Source: an uncultured Streptococcus sp.
GTDB lineage: Bacteria; Bacillota; Bacilli; Lactobacillales; Streptococcaceae
Length of the DNA: 29,393 nucleotides
NCBI RefSeq assembly: GCF_959025735.1
Contig: NZ_CAUFJQ010000006.1
Coordinates: 1-29,393, forward strand
Direction of reading: 5' to 3'
Made by a program: the position numbers and the translations under genes. This document shows positions 7,426 through 15,106 of this stretch, one piece after another (position 1 is the stretch's first letter; every line of letters starts with the position of its first letter). The notes under the pieces are model-generated. The model saw nothing but the letters and a program-made list of their open reading frames with translations, did no database searches and was not told the DNA's origin.

Positions 7426-7857
7426 ATGTCAGATCAACCAAAACATTCTGCAGTAAAAAAAGAGAAAGAGGAAAGGATTACAGATGAAGTTCGTTCACCT
7501 GTTGGTGAATTTGATTCAGAAAAGGGAATTGGGAAATCTGGAATACTTGCTTTTGCCTCGGTCCTAGCCATTGCTTATATCGTTTTGCTTTTATTAGGTC
7601 TCTTTTCACTAGGATCATGGGTTGGTGGTTTTTTGTACTTTTTGGGAATCCATATGATTAGCTTTGTTATTGCCACTATCCTGCTTTGGAATGGAATAGT
7701 GAATGCCAATAAAGCAACTCTTTATATAGCAGTAGCTATTTATGTTTTTTCATTTATTGCTGCGGGTGATCCGGATTGGGTGATTAATCATATACCACCG
7801 CTTGTGGTAGGAGTGCTGGTATTGATTGGAACTGTATTGTTAAAAAATGAAGAGTGA
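7426..7857 (+). CDS. Small membrane protein of unknown function (family member 2)
   Basis: A 143-residue paralogue of the preceding protein. A charged N-terminal tail (about 42 residues) precedes four predicted helices. Shared C-terminal features are ATILLWNGIVNANKATLY, the turn AAGDPDW, and GVLVLIGTVLLKNEE. The ribosome site is a modest AGGAA 9 nt before ATG. Another ATG at 7421 is out of frame and soon stops. A hairpin with T6 follows the gene, which ends the first two genes as one unit. Role unknown. Confidence 0.75.
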   Translation: MSDQPKHSAVKKEKEERITDEVRSPVGEFDSEKGIGKSGILAFASVLAIAYIVLLLLGLFSLGSWVGGFLYFLGIHMISFVIATILLWNGIVNANKATLYIAVAIYVFSFIAAGDPDWVINHIPPLVVGVLVLIGTVLLKNEE

Positions 7858-7865
7858 TGATAGCA

Positions 7866-7892
7866 GGTAGGGTGTTCAATCCTATCTTTTTT
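7866..7892 (+). terminator. Terminator after membrane-protein gene 2
   Basis: GGTAGGGT pairs with ATCCTATC (8 bp with two wobble pairs, loop GTTCA), followed by six T residues. Confidence 0.75.
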
Positions 7893-7933
7893 ATTAATTC
7901 CTGAGAGTAAGCGAGGAAAACGATTACAAACTA

Positions 7934-7942
7934 TGTTATAAT
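7934..7942 (+). promoter_or_regulatory. Extended -10 promoter of membrane-protein gene 3
   Basis: TGTTATAAT is an ideal extended -10, about 50 nt before the start codon. No convincing -35 is visible. Confidence 0.6.
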
Positions 7943-7992
7943 TTAAATAAATGGATAGTTAAATACTTTTCTTAGAAAGCGGAGGAGAATCT

Positions 7993-9219
7993 ATGTCTAG
8001 AAAAAAATGGTATGGTATACTGCTAATTCTTGAAGCAATTCTTTATCTTGTTTCTTATGGTAGTAGTCTAGTAGAGAGCTATGATGTCCAAAATTTAAAT
8101 GGAAATACACCACTGATCACTACCTCTAGTATTTTTTCTATATGGAATGGAATGATTATTTGCTGGGTAATTTGGAGAATCATGAATCAGCGTTTAAATG
8201 TTGAAGGATTGATAGCTGCTCTTCTCCTCTCAATTACCCAACTACTGATGTTTGTTTTACCCCCTTTTTCCCCAACAAATTTGATGAACATTTCCTTTTT
8301 GCTAAATATCATTTGTTTAATATGGATTTGCTTGCTTATAAAGAATGTAGAAATGAGGGAGCTTTTAAACAATTGGAAAAGTAAAGATGGTTGGAAATCA
8401 TCGATAGCTTATTTAGTACTATTTGTTGCCTCTACAAATATTTCTCCACTATTTATATTGTTTGGTATGGATAGAACGAGTGATATTTACGCTTTTACAC
8501 TTCGATACATTTTAATGGAGTTAATTATTCTACTTCTGATTAATGTTATGATCACAAGTACAAGTGAGAAACTTCAGAAAGTATTTTCTCTCTTGCTCAT
8601 TTTATCTTCTCTTGTTGTGATAGGTGCAGTATACTCTTTCATCTCTCGTATAAGCTTTTACGGTCTCTTTTATCTTCTCCTATCGATTTATATTGTTTGT
8701 CGTGTTTTTGGTTTGCTTGAGAAAGTTGCAGATGGCTGGGAGTCCAAGGTGAAAGTACAAGATCTATCATCTATTGAAACTAAACCAGAGATGGAATACC
8801 CTCAAGTAGAAGGAGACATAGATGTACACGATCAGTTGAATGCTGATATACGATCAAACAATGATGAAGAAAATTCGCCAAAAAGAATTATTCTTCATTC
8901 GTCTTGGTTATGGAGCGCTTTAATAATAGCAGTCTGTCACCTTGGTATTATGGTTTTTCCTTTATTTTTAGGAAACCCCATGTATCTACTGATCTTATAT
9001 ATTGGTGCCATCCATTATATTTGTTTTATGATTGCGACTATATTACTTTTCATAGGTATGAGAAAAGGAAGTAAAGGACTCCTAAATGCGGCAGCTATCT
9101 TATTTGTTATTTCCATTATAGGTACGCCAGATCCTTATTGGATGGGTCCAAACATTTTATCATTTATTCTAGGAGTTTTGGTATTTATTGGAGGTATATT
9201 ATTTAAAAATGGAGACTGA
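7993..9219 (+). CDS. Large membrane protein with C-terminal module of the same family (member 3)
   Basis: A 408-residue protein that looks composite. Residues about 1-245 form roughly seven or eight hydrophobic helices without a recognised family. Residues about 246-292 are an acidic hydrophilic linker. Residues about 293-408 match the four-helix module of the two upstream genes (ATILLFIGMRKGSKGLLNA, turn GTPDPYW, end GVLVFIGGILFKNGD). The ribosome site GGAGGAG is strong and an extended -10 promoter lies upstream. The gene looks more A+T-rich by eye than metK or murA next to it. Function unknown; no transporter or enzyme motif was seen. Confidence 0.75.
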   Translation: MSRKKWYGILLILEAILYLVSYGSSLVESYDVQNLNGNTPLITTSSIFSIWNGMIICWVIWRIMNQRLNVEGLIAALLLSITQLLMFVLPPFSPTNLMNISFLLNIICLIWICLLIKNVEMRELLNNWKSKDGWKSSIAYLVLFVASTNISPLFILFGMDRTSDIYAFTLRYILMELIILLLINVMITSTSEKLQKVFSLLLILSSLVVIGAVYSFISRISFYGLFYLLLSIYIVCRVFGLLEKVADGWESKVKVQDLSSIETKPEMEYPQVEGDIDVHDQLNADIRSNNDEENSPKRIILHSSWLWSALIIAVCHLGIMVFPLFLGNPMYLLILYIGAIHYICFMIATILLFIGMRKGSKGLLNAAAILFVISIIGTPDPYWMGPNILSFILGVLVFIGGILFKNGD

Positions 9220-9271
9220 GTAAAGTAGATAGGGTTGAAAATTTTTAAAGAACTGTTATCATTTAAGTAGG

Positions 9272-9317
9272 TGGTAGGTTTTCTAGTACCCATTGGTACG
9301 CGGACGCCTACCATTTT
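9272..9317 (+). terminator. Two-tier hairpin with T-tract after membrane-protein gene 3
   Basis: Outer stem GGTAGG (9273-9278) with CCTACC (9307-9312) encloses an inner stem GTACC/GGTAC with loop CATT, followed by TTTTT. It likely ends the transcript of the third membrane protein, 50 nt after its stop codon. Confidence 0.6.
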
Positions 9318-9323
9318 TGAAGA

Positions 9324-9349
9324 TAAAAAAAGCACCGTGTGAGGGTGCT
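9324..9349 (-). terminator. Minus-strand hairpin terminator without an obvious gene
   Basis: AGCACC (9331-9336) pairs with GGTGCT (9344-9349). Seven A residues precede it on the plus strand, so on the minus strand the hairpin is followed by seven U. No minus-strand coding sequence is visible upstream of it up to the metK leader. Confidence 0.6.
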
Positions 9350-9381
9350 AGATCTTGCCTGCTGAACTCGTTAATTGATAG

Positions 9382-9402
9382 ATACCCTACGGGGTATTTT
9401 TT
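9382..9402 (+). terminator. Plus-strand hairpin with T-tract
   Basis: ATACCC pairs with GGGTAT, followed by six T residues. It is the third hairpin in the 399-bp gap between the third membrane protein and metK. The stretch 9403-9495 between it and the metK promoter shows no gene or repeat that I can name. Confidence 0.55.
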
Positions 9403-9499
9403 GTGAACTTTTTAGGAACTTTGAGGACTGTTTAAGTCAGTTTAACTGGGTAGTTCATAGACCGAAAAAGCTGATTTAATGGGCTTTTTGAAAAATCAT

Positions 9500-9528
9500 T
9501 TTCCATATCATATGTAATGTGTTATAAT
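9500..9528 (+). promoter_or_regulatory. Promoter of metK
   Basis: TTTCCA (9500-9505), 17-nt spacer and TATAAT (9523-9528) with an upstream TG (9520-9521) form an extended -10 promoter. Transcription would begin near 9535, at the first stem of the riboswitch. Confidence 0.75.
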
Positions 9529-9532
9529 TAGA

Positions 9533-9612
9533 TGTTATATGGTCCCGATAAGGTGGTAGAAATCTTCTATCAGTACTTTGTAACTCTATAACAATATTTT
9601 TTAAGGGGGGAC
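9533..9612 (+). promoter_or_regulatory. SMK-box (SAM-III) riboswitch controlling metK translation
   Basis: The leader has all parts of the SMK box. P1 is TGTTATA (9533-9539) with TATAACA (9587-9593). It is followed by CCCGATAAGG, a GGTAGAAA/TTCTATC hairpin and ACTTTGTAAC. The anti-Shine-Dalgarno GTCCC (9542-9546) can pair with GGGAC (9608-9612) of the GGGGGGAC ribosome site. In Lactobacillales this class binds S-adenosylmethionine and hides the ribosome site, shutting off the SAM synthetase when its product is plentiful. Confidence 0.9.
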
Positions 9613-9618
9613 ATTTTT

Positions 9619-10809
9619 ATGTCAGAACGTAAACTTTTCACGTCTGAATCAGTATCTGAGGGGCATCCAGATAAAATTGCAGACCAAATTTCAGATGCTA
9701 TTTTAGATGCTATTTTAGAGCAAGATCCAGAAGCTCACGTGGCTGCCGAAACAGCTGTTTATACTGGTTCCGTGCATGTCTTTGGTGAGATTTCAACGAC
9801 TGCTTATGTGGATATTAACCGTTTGGTTCGTGATACCATTGCAGAGATTGGGTATACCAATACGGAATATGGATTCTCTGCTGAGACTGTAGGAGTACAC
9901 CCATCTTTGGTGGAACAATCTCCTGATATTGCCCAAGGGGTTAATGAAGCCTTGGAAGTTCGTGGAAATGCAGATCAAGATCCACTTGACTTGATCGGAG
10001 CAGGAGACCAAGGTCTCATGTTTGGTTTTGCGGTGGATGAAACAGAAGAACTCATGCCATTGCCAATTTCACTCAGCCACAAGTTGGTTCGTCGTTTGGC
10101 AGAGCTTCGTAAGTCTGGGGAAATCAGCTATCTTCGTCCAGATGCCAAATCACAGGTCACTGTTGAGTACGATGAAAACGACCGCCCTGCGCGCGTGGAT
10201 ACAGTGGTTATTTCAACTCAACACGATCCAGATGTCAGCAATGAACAAATCCACGAAGATGTGATTAACAAGGTCATCAAAGAAGTGATTCCAGCTTCTT
10301 ATCTAGATGCTGAGACTAAATTCTTCATCAACCCAACTGGTCGCTTCGTTATCGGTGGGCCTCAAGGGGACTCAGGTTTGACAGGTCGTAAGATCATCGT
10401 GGATACTTATGGTGGTTATTCACGTCACGGTGGTGGTGCCTTCTCTGGTAAAGATGCCACTAAGGTAGACCGTTCTGCTTCTTATGCAGCTCGCTACATT
10501 GCCAAAAACATCGTAGCGGCAGGTCTTGCTAAGAAAGCAGAAGTGCAATTGGCTTATGCCATTGGGGTTGCTCAACCTGTCTCTGTTCGTATTGATACCT
10601 TCGGTACTGGAACAGTTGCTGAAAGCAAATTAGAAGCAGCAGCGCGTCAAATCTTTGACCTTCGCCCAGCAGGAATCATCCAAATGCTTGACCTCAAACG
10701 TCCAATCTACCGTCAAACAGCGGCTTATGGCCATATGGGACGGACAGATATCGACCTTCCATGGGAACGTTTGGACAAGGTAGAAGCCTTGAAAGAAGCT
10801 GTAAAATAA
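9619..10809 (+). CDS. metK: S-adenosylmethionine synthetase
   Basis: A 396-residue cytoplasmic tetrameric enzyme that makes SAM from methionine and ATP. Signature segments are present: SEGHPDKIADQISDA near the N-terminus, GAGDQGLMFGFA, and GGPQGDSGLTGRKIIVDTYGG in the centre. Length is normal. It stands alone, with its own extended -10 promoter, the SMK-box riboswitch over its ribosome site, and a terminator right after, so SAM itself should set its expression. Confidence 0.98.
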   Translation: MSERKLFTSESVSEGHPDKIADQISDAILDAILEQDPEAHVAAETAVYTGSVHVFGEISTTAYVDINRLVRDTIAEIGYTNTEYGFSAETVGVHPSLVEQSPDIAQGVNEALEVRGNADQDPLDLIGAGDQGLMFGFAVDETEELMPLPISLSHKLVRRLAELRKSGEISYLRPDAKSQVTVEYDENDRPARVDTVVISTQHDPDVSNEQIHEDVINKVIKEVIPASYLDAETKFFINPTGRFVIGGPQGDSGLTGRKIIVDTYGGYSRHGGGAFSGKDATKVDRSASYAARYIAKNIVAAGLAKKAEVQLAYAIGVAQPVSVRIDTFGTGTVAESKLEAAARQIFDLRPAGIIQMLDLKRPIYRQTAAYGHMGRTDIDLPWERLDKVEALKEAVK

Positions 10810-10825
10810 TTCGTTGAAATGGAAA

Positions 10826-10857
10826 AGTTAGGGTCAAGTTGATCCTAGCTTTTTTTC
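10826..10857 (+). terminator. Terminator after metK
   Basis: TTAGGGTCA pairs with TGATCCTAG (one wobble) with a loop of about three bases, followed by seven T residues. Confidence 0.8.
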
Positions 10858-10897
10858 GTTTTGAAAATTCCTACAGATGGAAAAATAGGTCAATCTG

Positions 10898-10906
10898 TGG
10901 TATAAT
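10898..10906 (+). promoter_or_regulatory. Extended -10 promoter of murA
   Basis: TGGTATAAT is an extended -10. The place of the -35 holds TGGAAA at 17 nt. The transcript would carry a leader of about 90 nt. Confidence 0.7.
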
Positions 10907-10932
10907 AGATGCAGTATTTTGAATACGTTGTC

Positions 10933-10969
10933 CCTTTTATTTCCGTTACCAAAAAACGATAGTAAAAGG
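10933..10969 (+). promoter_or_regulatory. Hairpin in the murA leader
   Basis: CCTTTTA (10933-10939) pairs with TAAAAGG (10963-10969) and an inner CGTT pairs with AACG, leaving a symmetric internal loop. No T-tract follows, so it is not a terminator. It may stabilise the leader or bind a regulator; this is only a structural observation. Confidence 0.35.
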
Positions 10970-11003
10970 AAAAAAGACTTGAAAGAGCTAATAAATTATT
11001 AAG

Positions 11004-12263
11004 ATGAAAAAAATTGTAATAAATGGTGGTCGCCCTCTAAAAGGAGAGGTGACCATTAGTGGTGCAAAAAATAGTGTAGTAGCCCTGATTCCGGCGACCA
11101 TTCTGGCGGATGATATTGTGACCCTTGATGGGGTACCGGATATCTCCGACGTGTCGAGTCTAATTGAAATCATGACCATCATGGGGGCTAAGATCGAGCG
11201 CAAAGAAGACAGTTTGATTATTGATCCACGTGGGGTGAAGAATATGCCCATGCCATTTGGAAAGATCAACAGTCTGCGAGCTTCCTATTATTTCTATGGC
11301 AGCCTACTAGGACGCTATGGTCAAGCAACGGTTGGACTGCCTGGTGGGTGTGACCTTGGACCACGTCCGATCGATTTGCATTTGAAGGCCTTTGAAGCGA
11401 TGGGAGCCGCTATGACCATGGATGGCTCTAGTATGAAACTTGCGACTAATGGCAAGCCTCTTCAAGGAGCTAACATCTACATGGATACTGTTAGTGTCGG
11501 TGCAACGATCAATACGATTTTGGCAGCAGTCAAGGCTGAAGGTCGGACAGTGATCGAAAATGCGGCTCGGGAACCTGAAATTATCGATGTGGTAACCTTG
11601 CTCAACAACATGGGAGCCCATATTCGTGGAGCAGGTACGGATATCATTATCATTGATGGTGTTCCGCATTTGCATGGAACGAGACATCAGGTGATTCCAG
11701 ATCGCATCGAAGCAGGAACCTATATTGCTCTTGCAGCTGCTATTGGGGAAGGTATTCAGATCAATAATGTCCTGTATGAGCATTTAGAGAGCTATATTGC
11801 CAAGTTAGAGGAAATGGGTGTGCGCATGACCATTTCTGAAGATAGTATCTTTGTAGAAAAGCAGACGGGCTTGAAGGCCATCCAGATCAAAACGTCTCCT
11901 TATCCTGGTTTTGCGACTGATTTACAACAACCGATCACACCTTTGCTATTAACGGCTACAGGACGTGGACGAATCGTTGATACGATTTATGAAAAACGGG
12001 TCAACCATGTACCAGAATTGGCTAAAATGGGGGCCACTATTTCGACCTTGAACGACCACATTATCTATGAAGGGCCAAATCAATTGACGGGATCCAGTGT
12101 GAAAGCGACGGATCTTCGAGCTGGTGCGGCTTTAGTGATTGCCGGTCTCATGGCTTCTGGAACAACAGAGATTACAAATGTGGAATACATCCTTCGCGGG
12201 TATTCAGATATTATTCATAAATTGACCCAACTTGGAGCAGACATCCAGTTGGTAGAGGAATAG
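11004..12263 (+). CDS. murA: UDP-N-acetylglucosamine 1-carboxyvinyltransferase
   Basis: A 419-residue cytoplasmic enzyme for the first committed step of peptidoglycan synthesis, transferring enolpyruvate from PEP to UDP-GlcNAc. Lys22-Asn23, the flexible-loop Cys116 in GLPGGCDLGPRPIDLH (the fosfomycin target), and the late RAGAALVIAGLMA segment are intact. Low-GC Gram-positives usually carry two paralogues (MurA and MurZ, also called MurA1 and MurA2); this one resembles the copy ending in ILRGYSDI, and which name applies cannot be settled here. The ATG has almost no ribosome site despite a long structured leader. The next genes (acetyltransferase, regulator, map) may be in the same transcript. 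Confidence 0.96.
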   Translation: MKKIVINGGRPLKGEVTISGAKNSVVALIPATILADDIVTLDGVPDISDVSSLIEIMTIMGAKIERKEDSLIIDPRGVKNMPMPFGKINSLRASYYFYGSLLGRYGQATVGLPGGCDLGPRPIDLHLKAFEAMGAAMTMDGSSMKLATNGKPLQGANIYMDTVSVGATINTILAAVKAEGRTVIENAAREPEIIDVVTLLNNMGAHIRGAGTDIIIIDGVPHLHGTRHQVIPDRIEAGTYIALAAAIGEGIQINNVLYEHLESYIAKLEEMGVRMTISEDSIFVEKQTGLKAIQIKTSPYPGFATDLQQPITPLLLTATGRGRIVDTIYEKRVNHVPELAKMGATISTLNDHIIYEGPNQLTGSSVKATDLRAGAALVIAGLMASGTTEITNVEYILRGYSDIIHKLTQLGADIQLVEE

Positions 12264-12319
12264 TGACAGAACTAGGGATCTGATAGTGGCGGCTGGATAC
12301 ACGAACAATGGAGTTTGAA

Positions 12320-12871
12320 ATGAATATTTGGACGAACTTAGCTGCCTATTCACTAATTGAAACACAAAGGTTGTATTTACGACCTTTTCTCTTTGAGGAT
12401 GCGGAAGATTTTTATAAGATTGCTTCGAATCCTGATAACCTACAATTTATCTTTCCTGCACAAGCCGATCTTGCTGAAACTCAATATGTACTAGCCAACT
12501 ATTTCATGAAAAATCCTTTGGGGGTTTGGGCGATCTGTGATAAGGAAACTAATCAGATGATCGGCTCCATCAAGTTTGAAAAGTTGGATGAAATTAAGGG
12601 AGAGGCTGAGTTAGGCTACTTTTTACGCAAAGATTTTTGGGGAAAGGGTCTGATGACAGAAGCGGTCAAAGAGTTGGTTTATCTATCATTTGAGAAATTT
12701 CAACTGAAGGAGCTTAAGATTGTCACCCATGTTGAAAATGCAGGGAGTCAAAAGGTCGCTTTAAAGGCTGGCTTTCGTCTCTTTCGTCAATTCAAAGGGA
12801 GTGACCGCTATACGCGTAAAATGCGCGATTATTATGATTTCCGCCTAGGTAGAGGGGACTTCTATGAGTAA
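12320..12871 (+). CDS. GNAT-family N-acetyltransferase, RimJ/RimL-like
   Basis: A protein of about 183 residues with the RimJ/RimL type of GNAT fold: TQRLYLRPFLFEDAEDFYKI at the N-terminus, GYFLRKDFWGKGLMTEAVKEL as the acetyl-CoA binding motif A, and ENAGSQKVALKAGFRL as motif B. It probably acetylates an alpha-amino group or small amine; the substrate is unknown. ATG 12308 is in frame, but GGAG at 12310-12313 lies 6 nt before ATG 12320, which is chosen. The stop codon lies 8 nt inside the next gene, so it is translationally coupled to the SpxR-like regulator. Confidence 0.85.
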   Translation: MNIWTNLAAYSLIETQRLYLRPFLFEDAEDFYKIASNPDNLQFIFPAQADLAETQYVLANYFMKNPLGVWAICDKETNQMIGSIKFEKLDEIKGEAELGYFLRKDFWGKGLMTEAVKELVYLSFEKFQLKELKIVTHVENAGSQKVALKAGFRLFRQFKGSDRYTRKMRDYYDFRLGRGDFYE

Positions 12872-14141
12872 ACACCAAGAGATTTTAGACTATCTCGAAA
12901 AATTACCGATTGGAAAACGGGTCAGTGTCCGCAGTATCTCCAATTTTTTGAATGTCAGTGATGGGACGGCCTATCGTGCTATTAAAGAAGCTGAAAATCA
13001 AGGAATTGTCGAAACGCGTCCTAGAAGCGGGACTATCCGTGTCAAATCGCAAAAAGCTGTCCTAGAGCATTTGACCTATCGGGAAATTTTAGAAATCACC
13101 GGTTCTGAAATATTAGCAGGTGAGGAAGGTCTCGAAAAAGAATTTAATAAATTTTACATCGGTGCTATGACAGAAAAGCACGTCCTAGACTATGTGTCTG
13201 AAGGTGGGCTTTTGATCGTGGGTGACCGTACTAGCATCCAACGATTGGCATTGAAACATGAGAATGCAGTTTTGGTGACAGGTGGCTTTGAGGTGAGTGA
13301 GGATGTGATTGATCTGGCCAATCAGGTACAAATCCCAGTCATCCGAACTTCACACGATACCTATACCGTCGCGACCATGATCAATAAGGCTTTGTCTAAC
13401 ATGCAGATCAAGACGGATATCTTGACAGTCGAGCAGGTCTATCGGCCCTTCCATGAGTACGGCTATCTTTCTGAGACGGATACGGTCCGGGATTATTTAG
13501 ATTTGGTTCGAAAGAATCGCTTTAGTCGTTTTCCGGTTGTCAATCAGCACCAGATGGTAGTGGGCGTCGTAACCATGAGAGATGCTGGAGATAAGGCGCC
13601 TCAGACGACCCTTGATAAGGTGATGTCACGGACCATTTTTACCACTAATTTGTCCACCAGCATTGCGACGATTAGCCAACGGATGATCGCTGAAGATTAT
13701 GAAATGATTCCTGTTGTTCGTAATAACCAGACCTTGCTGGGGGTTATTACGCGTCGGGATGTCATGGATCGGATTAGCAAGGTGCAGTTTTCGAGCTTAC
13801 CAACCTTTAGTGAGCAGATCGGTCAAAAGATTCAGACAGAGAACGACCATTACCAATTCACAGTGGAGCCAAGTATGCTGGAGAAAAGCGGTGTTTTGGC
13901 CAATGGGGTCATGATCGAAGTGCTGATGAAGATTATTCGCAAGATGATGCAACACAGTGGGCGTAGCTTGATTGTCGAACAGTTGATCATCAATTTTTTA
14001 CAGGCTGTGCAGGTGGATGATGTGATCCGCATTGAACCACAACTAGTTCGACGAACCAGACGTTCGGCCTTGGTTGATTTTAGCTTGTATTTAGATCTGC
14101 AGCTAGTTGCGAAAGCAACCATTACAATTAAGATTAATTAA
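12864..14141 (+). CDS. spxR: HTH-DRTGG-CBS-hotdog transcription regulator (SpxR/YtoI type)
   Basis: A 425-residue cytoplasmic regulator with a winged-helix N-terminus (about 1-62, VSDGTAYRAIKEAENQGIV recognition region), a DRTGG-like domain (about 65-180, GDRTSIQ at 120-126), two CBS repeats (about 190-305), and a hotdog-fold domain (about 325-425). This order is that of pneumococcal SpxR, a positive regulator of the pyruvate oxidase gene spxB, and Bacillus YtoI. CBS domains usually sense adenine nucleotides and the hotdog part an acyl-CoA-like ligand, so it likely links energy state to metabolism. The start overlaps the acetyltransferase by 8 nt and has AGAGGGG as ribosome site. map follows after 21 nt. 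Confidence 0.88.
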   Translation: MSKHQEILDYLEKLPIGKRVSVRSISNFLNVSDGTAYRAIKEAENQGIVETRPRSGTIRVKSQKAVLEHLTYREILEITGSEILAGEEGLEKEFNKFYIGAMTEKHVLDYVSEGGLLIVGDRTSIQRLALKHENAVLVTGGFEVSEDVIDLANQVQIPVIRTSHDTYTVATMINKALSNMQIKTDILTVEQVYRPFHEYGYLSETDTVRDYLDLVRKNRFSRFPVVNQHQMVVGVVTMRDAGDKAPQTTLDKVMSRTIFTTNLSTSIATISQRMIAEDYEMIPVVRNNQTLLGVITRRDVMDRISKVQFSSLPTFSEQIGQKIQTENDHYQFTVEPSMLEKSGVLANGVMIEVLMKIIRKMMQHSGRSLIVEQLIINFLQAVQVDDVIRIEPQLVRRTRRSALVDFSLYLDLQLVAKATITIKIN

Positions 14142-14162
14142 ACAAAAAGAAATGAGGAGACA

Positions 14163-15023
14163 ATGATTACATTAAAATCACAACGTGAAATTGAAGCCAT
14201 GGATCGTGCAGGTGATTTCCTTGCCAGTATCCATATTGGATTACGTGACTTGATCAAGCCAGGGCTTGACCTATGGGAAGTAGAAGAATATGTCCGTCGT
14301 CGCTGTAAAGAAGCCAATGTCTTGCCGCTTCAAATCGGTGTAGAAGGTAGTCTCATGGACTATCCTTATGCGACTTGCTGTGGTTTGAATGACGAAGTAG
14401 CCCATGCTTTTCCACGTCACGTCATTCTCAAAGATGGTGATCTCCTCAAGGTAGACGTGGTCTTGTCAGAACCACTGGATGAATCTGTTTTGGATGTATC
14501 GAAATTAGATTTTGACAATGTGGCGCAAATGAAGAAATACACTGAGTCCTATACTGGTGGCTTGGCGGACTCTTGCTGGGCTTATGCGGTTGGAAATGTT
14601 TCGCAAGAAGTCAAAGATTTGATGGACGTGACCAAAGAATGTCTCTATAAGGGAATTGAGAAAGCGGTCGTTGGCAATCGCTTGGGAGATATTGGTGCAG
14701 CGATTCAAGAGTATGCGGAAAGCAAAGGCTATGGCGTGGTACGTGATTTGGTCGGACACGGTGTCGGGCCTACCATGCATGAAGAGCCAATGGTCCCACA
14801 TTATGGTCGTGCTGGACGCGGTCTTCGCTTACGTGAAGGGATGGTCTTGACGATTGAGCCAATGATTAATACCGGTACTTGGGAGATTGATACAGATATG
14901 GAAACTGGTTGGGCCCATAAGACCCTTGACGGTGGCCTTTCTTGTCAATACGAGCATCAATTTGTGATTACAAAAGATGGTCCAGTGATCTTGACTAGTC
15001 AAGGTGAAGAAGGAACATACTAA
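14163..15023 (+). CDS. map: Methionine aminopeptidase, type I with streptococcal insertion
   Basis: A 286-residue metalloenzyme removing the initiator methionine from new proteins. The five metal ligands are intact: Asp98, Asp136, His206 (MHEEP), Glu232 (IEPMIN) and Glu264 (YEHQF), with His81 and His213 as further active-site residues. Between Asp98 and Asp136 there are about 27 more residues than in the E. coli enzyme, the insertion known from pneumococcal MetAP. The ribosome site GAGGAG lies close before the ATG. It is probably co-transcribed with the SpxR-type gene. Confidence 0.97.
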   Translation: MITLKSQREIEAMDRAGDFLASIHIGLRDLIKPGLDLWEVEEYVRRRCKEANVLPLQIGVEGSLMDYPYATCCGLNDEVAHAFPRHVILKDGDLLKVDVVLSEPLDESVLDVSKLDFDNVAQMKKYTESYTGGLADSCWAYAVGNVSQEVKDLMDVTKECLYKGIEKAVVGNRLGDIGAAIQEYAESKGYGVVRDLVGHGVGPTMHEEPMVPHYGRAGRGLRLREGMVLTIEPMINTGTWEIDTDMETGWAHKTLDGGLSCQYEHQFVITKDGPVILTSQGEEGTY

Positions 15024-15043
15024 AAAATAGAGAGGAAAGAATG

Positions 15044-15086
15044 GAGCTGAAGGCAAGTGTCTGGTTTCGCTCTTTGCTCTTTTTTA
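15044..15086 (+). terminator. Weak hairpin terminator after map
   Basis: GAGC (15044-15047) pairs with GCTC (15069-15072) with a few further pairs inside, followed by a T-rich stretch ending in six T residues. The stem is short, so read-through into the next gene is possible. Confidence 0.4.
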
Positions 15087-15106
15087 GTAAAATGGGGAGG
15101 TGACGA

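Noticed and set aside
9135..9335. 66-codon minus-strand ORF at the end of membrane-protein gene 3
   Set aside because: It is made of the reverse of a coding sequence and two terminator hairpins, with no start signal.
9403..9495. Possible decayed transposase or integrase fragment before metK
   Set aside because: Short translated pieces in several frames gave no recognisable motif, so nothing is claimed.
11307..11783. 158-codon minus-strand ORF inside murA
   Set aside because: Murein synthesis gene murA is unambiguous here; the antisense frame is rich in Cys/Arg/Ser as expected from a shadow.
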